A DNA stretch of 64,000 nt from assembly GCF_009811315.1 (NCBI RefSeq), contig NZ_BLID01000001.1, forward strand, positions 682,001-746,000, written 5' to 3'. Source of the DNA: Vibrio atypicus (GTDB lineage: Bacteria > Pseudomonadota > Gammaproteobacteria > Enterobacterales > Vibrionaceae). Position numbers and translations under genes: made by a program. The notes beneath the pieces are model-generated. The model was not told where the DNA came from and did no database searches. It was given only the letters and a program-made list of their open reading frames with translations. Below, one piece after another: positions 61,600 to 64,000 of this stretch; the stretch's first letter is position 1; each line of letters opens with the position of its first letter.

Positions 61600-63747
61600 T
61601 TAGATCTTCTCAACACCCATATTAAATAGCGTGAAGCTGTAGATATCGGCGTATTGTTCAATGATTTTGCTCGTTGGTGTGCCTGCACCGTGACCTGCAT
61701 CGGTTTCGATACGAATTAAAGTCGGTTGAGTGCCCGCTTGTTTCTTCTGCAGTTCAGCCGCAAATTTGTATGAGTGAGCAGGTACAACGCGGTCATCGTG
61801 ATCGCCTGTGGTGACCATGGTCGCTGGGTATTCGGTGCCTGCTTTTACGTTGTGTACGGGTGAGTAGTTCTTTAGGTATTCGAACATCTCTTTGTTTTGC
61901 TCAGCGGTGCCGTAATCATAAGCCCAGCCTGCACCTGCCGTGAAGGTGTGGTAACGCAGCATATCTAGTACACCAACAGCAGGTAGTGCCACTTGGAAGA
62001 GTTCAGGACGCTGAGTCATAGCCGCACCAACCAGTAAGCCGCCGTTTGAGCCACCATTGATCGCCAGTTTGTCTGATGAGGTGTAGCCTTTATCTATCAA
62101 GTACTCGGCTGCGGCAATGAAGTCATCAAATACGTTCTGTTTGCGCATTTGTGTACCTGCATTGTGCCACTCCTTACCATACTCACCACCGCCGCGTAAG
62201 TTCGCGACAGCAAAGATACCGCCTAGCTCTAGCCAAGCTGCACGACTTGGGCTAAACACAGGGGTTAAGCTGACGTTAAATCCACCGTAACCATAAAGAA
62301 TTGTCGGCGCTTTACCATAGAGAGGCGTCCCTTTCTTATAGGTCAAAATCATTGGTACTTTAGTGCCATCTTTGGAGGTGTAGAAGACCTGCTTTGATTC
62401 AAATTGTTCTGAATCAAAGGGCGCTGCAGATTCACGGTAGACATCGCTCTCGCCTGATTGAATATCAAGCTTGAAAGTGGTGCCTGGCGTTTTGTAGTTG
62501 GTGAATGTGTAGTAGAGCTCTTTGTCTGCTTCTTTACCGCTAAAGCCGTGCGCCGTGCCCAGATCCGGCAGGGCAATATCACGGATGAACTTACCGTCCA
62601 TGTCGTACTGTTTCACTTGAGACGTCGCATCCACCATGTATTGCGCGAACAGGCTGCCACCGGCCGTGGCGACATTCAGTACGTTCTCTGTTTCGGCAAT
62701 GACATCAACCCAGTTTTCTGGTTGAGGGCGGGTAAAGTTAACCTTTGCGACGCGCATGTTCGGTGCGTTAAGGTTTGTTTCTAGATAGATCGTATCGCCT
62801 TGCGAATCGATGATCCAAGTGTCTGAATCTGTATTATCCAGTACGGTGATCAATTGGCTATCTGGCTTGGATAAGTCTTTCACGTAAAGTTTGTTGCCCG
62901 ACGTTGACTCCATCGCGCCAATCACGAGGAAACGGCCGTCTTCGGTGGTGTAGCCAGAAACATAACGATGCTTTTCGGCATCAGATCCACCAAATACTAA
63001 AGTATCGTCACTCTGTTTGGTGCCGAGCTTATGGAAATAGAGTTTGTGTTGATCTGTTTTGGCCGACAGCTCACTGCCTTCTGGCTTGTCGTAGCTTGAG
63101 TAGTAGAAACCTTCATTGTTTAACCAACTGATGCCACTGAATTTTACATCTACCAAGGTATCGCCGATGCGCTGTTTGGTTTCTGCATCCATGACAATCA
63201 CTTTACGCCAGTCACTGCCACCTTCTGAAATGCTGTAAGCAAACAGAGATCCATCTTTGGTAAAGCTAATACCGTCTAAAGAGGTGGTACCATCTTCACT
63301 GAAGGTGTTTGGGTCTAAGAATACTTCTGGCTCGCCGTCACCGATTTGGCGATAAAGAACATCTTGGTTTTGTAGGCCATCATTTTTGTAGAAGTATGTG
63401 TATTTGCCTTCTTTAAATGGGCTGCCGACTTTCTCGTAATCCATTAATTGAGTCAGTCGCTGTTCGATTTTTTCTCGATAAGGAATCTGTGACAAGTAAT
63501 CGAATGTGACTTTGTTTTGCTCCGTTACCCATTGCGCTGTTTCTTCGCTGCGATCATCTTCAAGCCAACGGTAAGGGTCTTTGATTTTGGTGCCAAAGTA
63601 GTCGTCCACCACATCCACTTTTTTTGTGTTTGGATAGTCTAATGTCATCTGTTTTACCTGTTGTTGCGTGGTTTCATTTGCAAGTGCAGTTGGAATTCCC
63701 CCACTGAGAGAGACGGAGATTGCCAAAACTAAGGCCTTTACATACAT
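61600..63747 (-). CDS. Prolyl oligopeptidase family serine peptidase (S9A)
   Basis: A 715-residue periplasmic enzyme. It has a signal peptide ([23 protein letters not shown]), an N-terminal propeller, and a C-terminal alpha/beta hydrolase with S567 in [12 protein letters not shown], the acid in [14 protein letters not shown] and the histidine in [20 protein letters not shown] near the mature N-terminus is the family mark. It cleaves short peptides after proline. It is monocistronic with about 250 bases of promoter region in front. Confidence 0.92.
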   Translation of the reverse strand: MYVKALVLAISVSLSGGIPTALANETTQQQVKQMTLDYPNTKKVDVVDDYFGTKIKDPYRWLEDDRSEETAQWVTEQNKVTFDYLSQIPYREKIEQRLTQLMDYEKVGSPFKEGKYTYFYKNDGLQNQDVLYRQIGDGEPEVFLDPNTFSEDGTTSLDGISFTKDGSLFAYSISEGGSDWRKVIVMDAETKQRIGDTLVDVKFSGISWLNNEGFYYSSYDKPEGSELSAKTDQHKLYFHKLGTKQSDDTLVFGGSDAEKHRYVSGYTTEDGRFLVIGAMESTSGNKLYVKDLSKPDSQLITVLDNTDSDTWIIDSQGDTIYLETNLNAPNMRVAKVNFTRPQPENWVDVIAETENVLNVATAGGSLFAQYMVDATSQVKQYDMDGKFIRDIALPDLGTAHGFSGKEADKELYYTFTNYKTPGTTFKLDIQSGESDVYRESAAPFDSEQFESKQVFYTSKDGTKVPMILTYKKGTPLYGKAPTILYGYGGFNVSLTPVFSPSRAAWLELGGIFAVANLRGGGEYGKEWHNAGTQMRKQNVFDDFIAAAEYLIDKGYTSSDKLAINGGSNGGLLVGAAMTQRPELFQVALPAVGVLDMLRYHTFTAGAGWAYDYGTAEQNKEMFEYLKNYSPVHNVKAGTEYPATMVTTGDHDDRVVPAHSYKFAAELQKKQAGTQPTLIRIETDAGHGAGTPTSKIIEQYADIYSFTLFNMGVEKI

Positions 63748-64000
63748 AGCCTTTCCTTGTGCTTACGTGAATTTATAAATAAGAATGAGACTCTACTACA
63801 TTTAACCAGTTAGAGCCTAGTTCTCTGGTTGAGAACGCTAGACTCTGTGAAAAATGCCGAAAAAATAACTAATAAGTTGGGTGAATACGTATCGAAATGT
63901 ATCGACAAGAAAAGGCGAAGCAATTCGGCATAAGCATTATGATGATTACGTAACTCGTTGCTTTTAATTCATAAGGTTACTAAACATTTAAGGTTATTTA
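63748..64000. other. Intergenic region to the right edge
   Basis: No gene is seen in these 253 bases on either strand. They hold the promoter region of the prolyl oligopeptidase gene. GTATCGAAATGTATCGAC at about 63888-63905 is a short direct repeat (GTATCGA) of no known role. Confidence 0.6.

Overview
The window reads as chromosomal DNA of a Vibrio, most likely the Harveyi clade (V. parahaemolyticus / V. alginolyticus relatives). This rests on recognisable protein families (a ShyB-type LysM/M23 endopeptidase under a Zur box, MCP and GGDEF/EAL sensors, YegD, Dps, a GH20 chitobiase-type enzyme), moderate GC, dense operons and many strong hairpin terminators. No rRNA, tRNA, CRISPR array, integrase or complete insertion sequence was seen. 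Species and replicon are inference.

Region 1 (1-9941) is a catabolic block: a PLP-dependent D-amino-acid dehydratase-like enzyme (cut by the left edge), an N-acyl-D-amino-acid deacylase, RidA, a sodium symporter, a 2-keto-3-deoxygluconate kinase, KDPG aldolase, a periplasmic GH20 hexosaminidase and a lactonase. Together they fit use of C1-oxidised chitin (N-acetylglucosaminic acid): hydrolysis, uptake, deacetylation, deamination to KDG, phosphorylation and cleavage to pyruvate and glyceraldehyde 3-phosphate. Region 2 (9965-13008) holds an HTH regulator, a divergent MFS pump and a metallo-hydrolase. Region 3 (13291-21749) is a DctB/PgtB-like kinase and a sigma-54 activator, followed by a periplasmic GDPD-family protein and a PhnD-C-E-E transporter. 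Two good sigma-54 promoters and a shared GACAT-n-A-n-TGACCCA motif tie the regulator to these targets.

Region 4 (21844-28346) has a phospholipase D-like lipoprotein, two small genes, and an AT-rich RiPP-type cassette: a 69-aa putative precursor, a separate radical SAM/SPASM enzyme and a separate HExxH protein. A perfect hairpin lies between the precursor stop and the radical SAM start. This is the best candidate for an uncharacterised system in the window. Region 5 (28564-34743) is housekeeping and accessory (MFS/LysR, YegD, GNATs, LysE). Region 6 (34892-40074) is a zinc-starvation block: Zur-like regulator, a dihydroorotase paralogue that lacks one HxH histidine, a COG0523 GTPase, and a divergent aspartoacylase / ShyB-like endopeptidase pair around an 18-bp perfect palindrome of Zur-box type.

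Region 7 (40198-49836) carries signalling genes (hybrid kinase, MCP with an upstream FNR-like site, PAS-GGDEF-EAL), an rRNA/tRNA methyltransferase, a 7Fe ferredoxin with an 11-copy heptamer repeat at its 3' end, and a large FAD oxidoreductase. Region 8 (49984-55388) contains Dps, a DUF2975/XRE pair behind a 37-bp palindrome, two decayed genes (a gutted copy of the metallo-hydrolase at 12220, and a broken choline/betaine ABC ATPase next to short tandem repeats), a choloylglycine-hydrolase family enzyme and a LysR regulator. Region 9 (55546-63747) has an ABC-F ATPase preceded by a 26-codon leader peptide, a YfcC transporter with an alanine/ornithine racemase-family enzyme and LysR regulator, and a periplasmic prolyl oligopeptidase.
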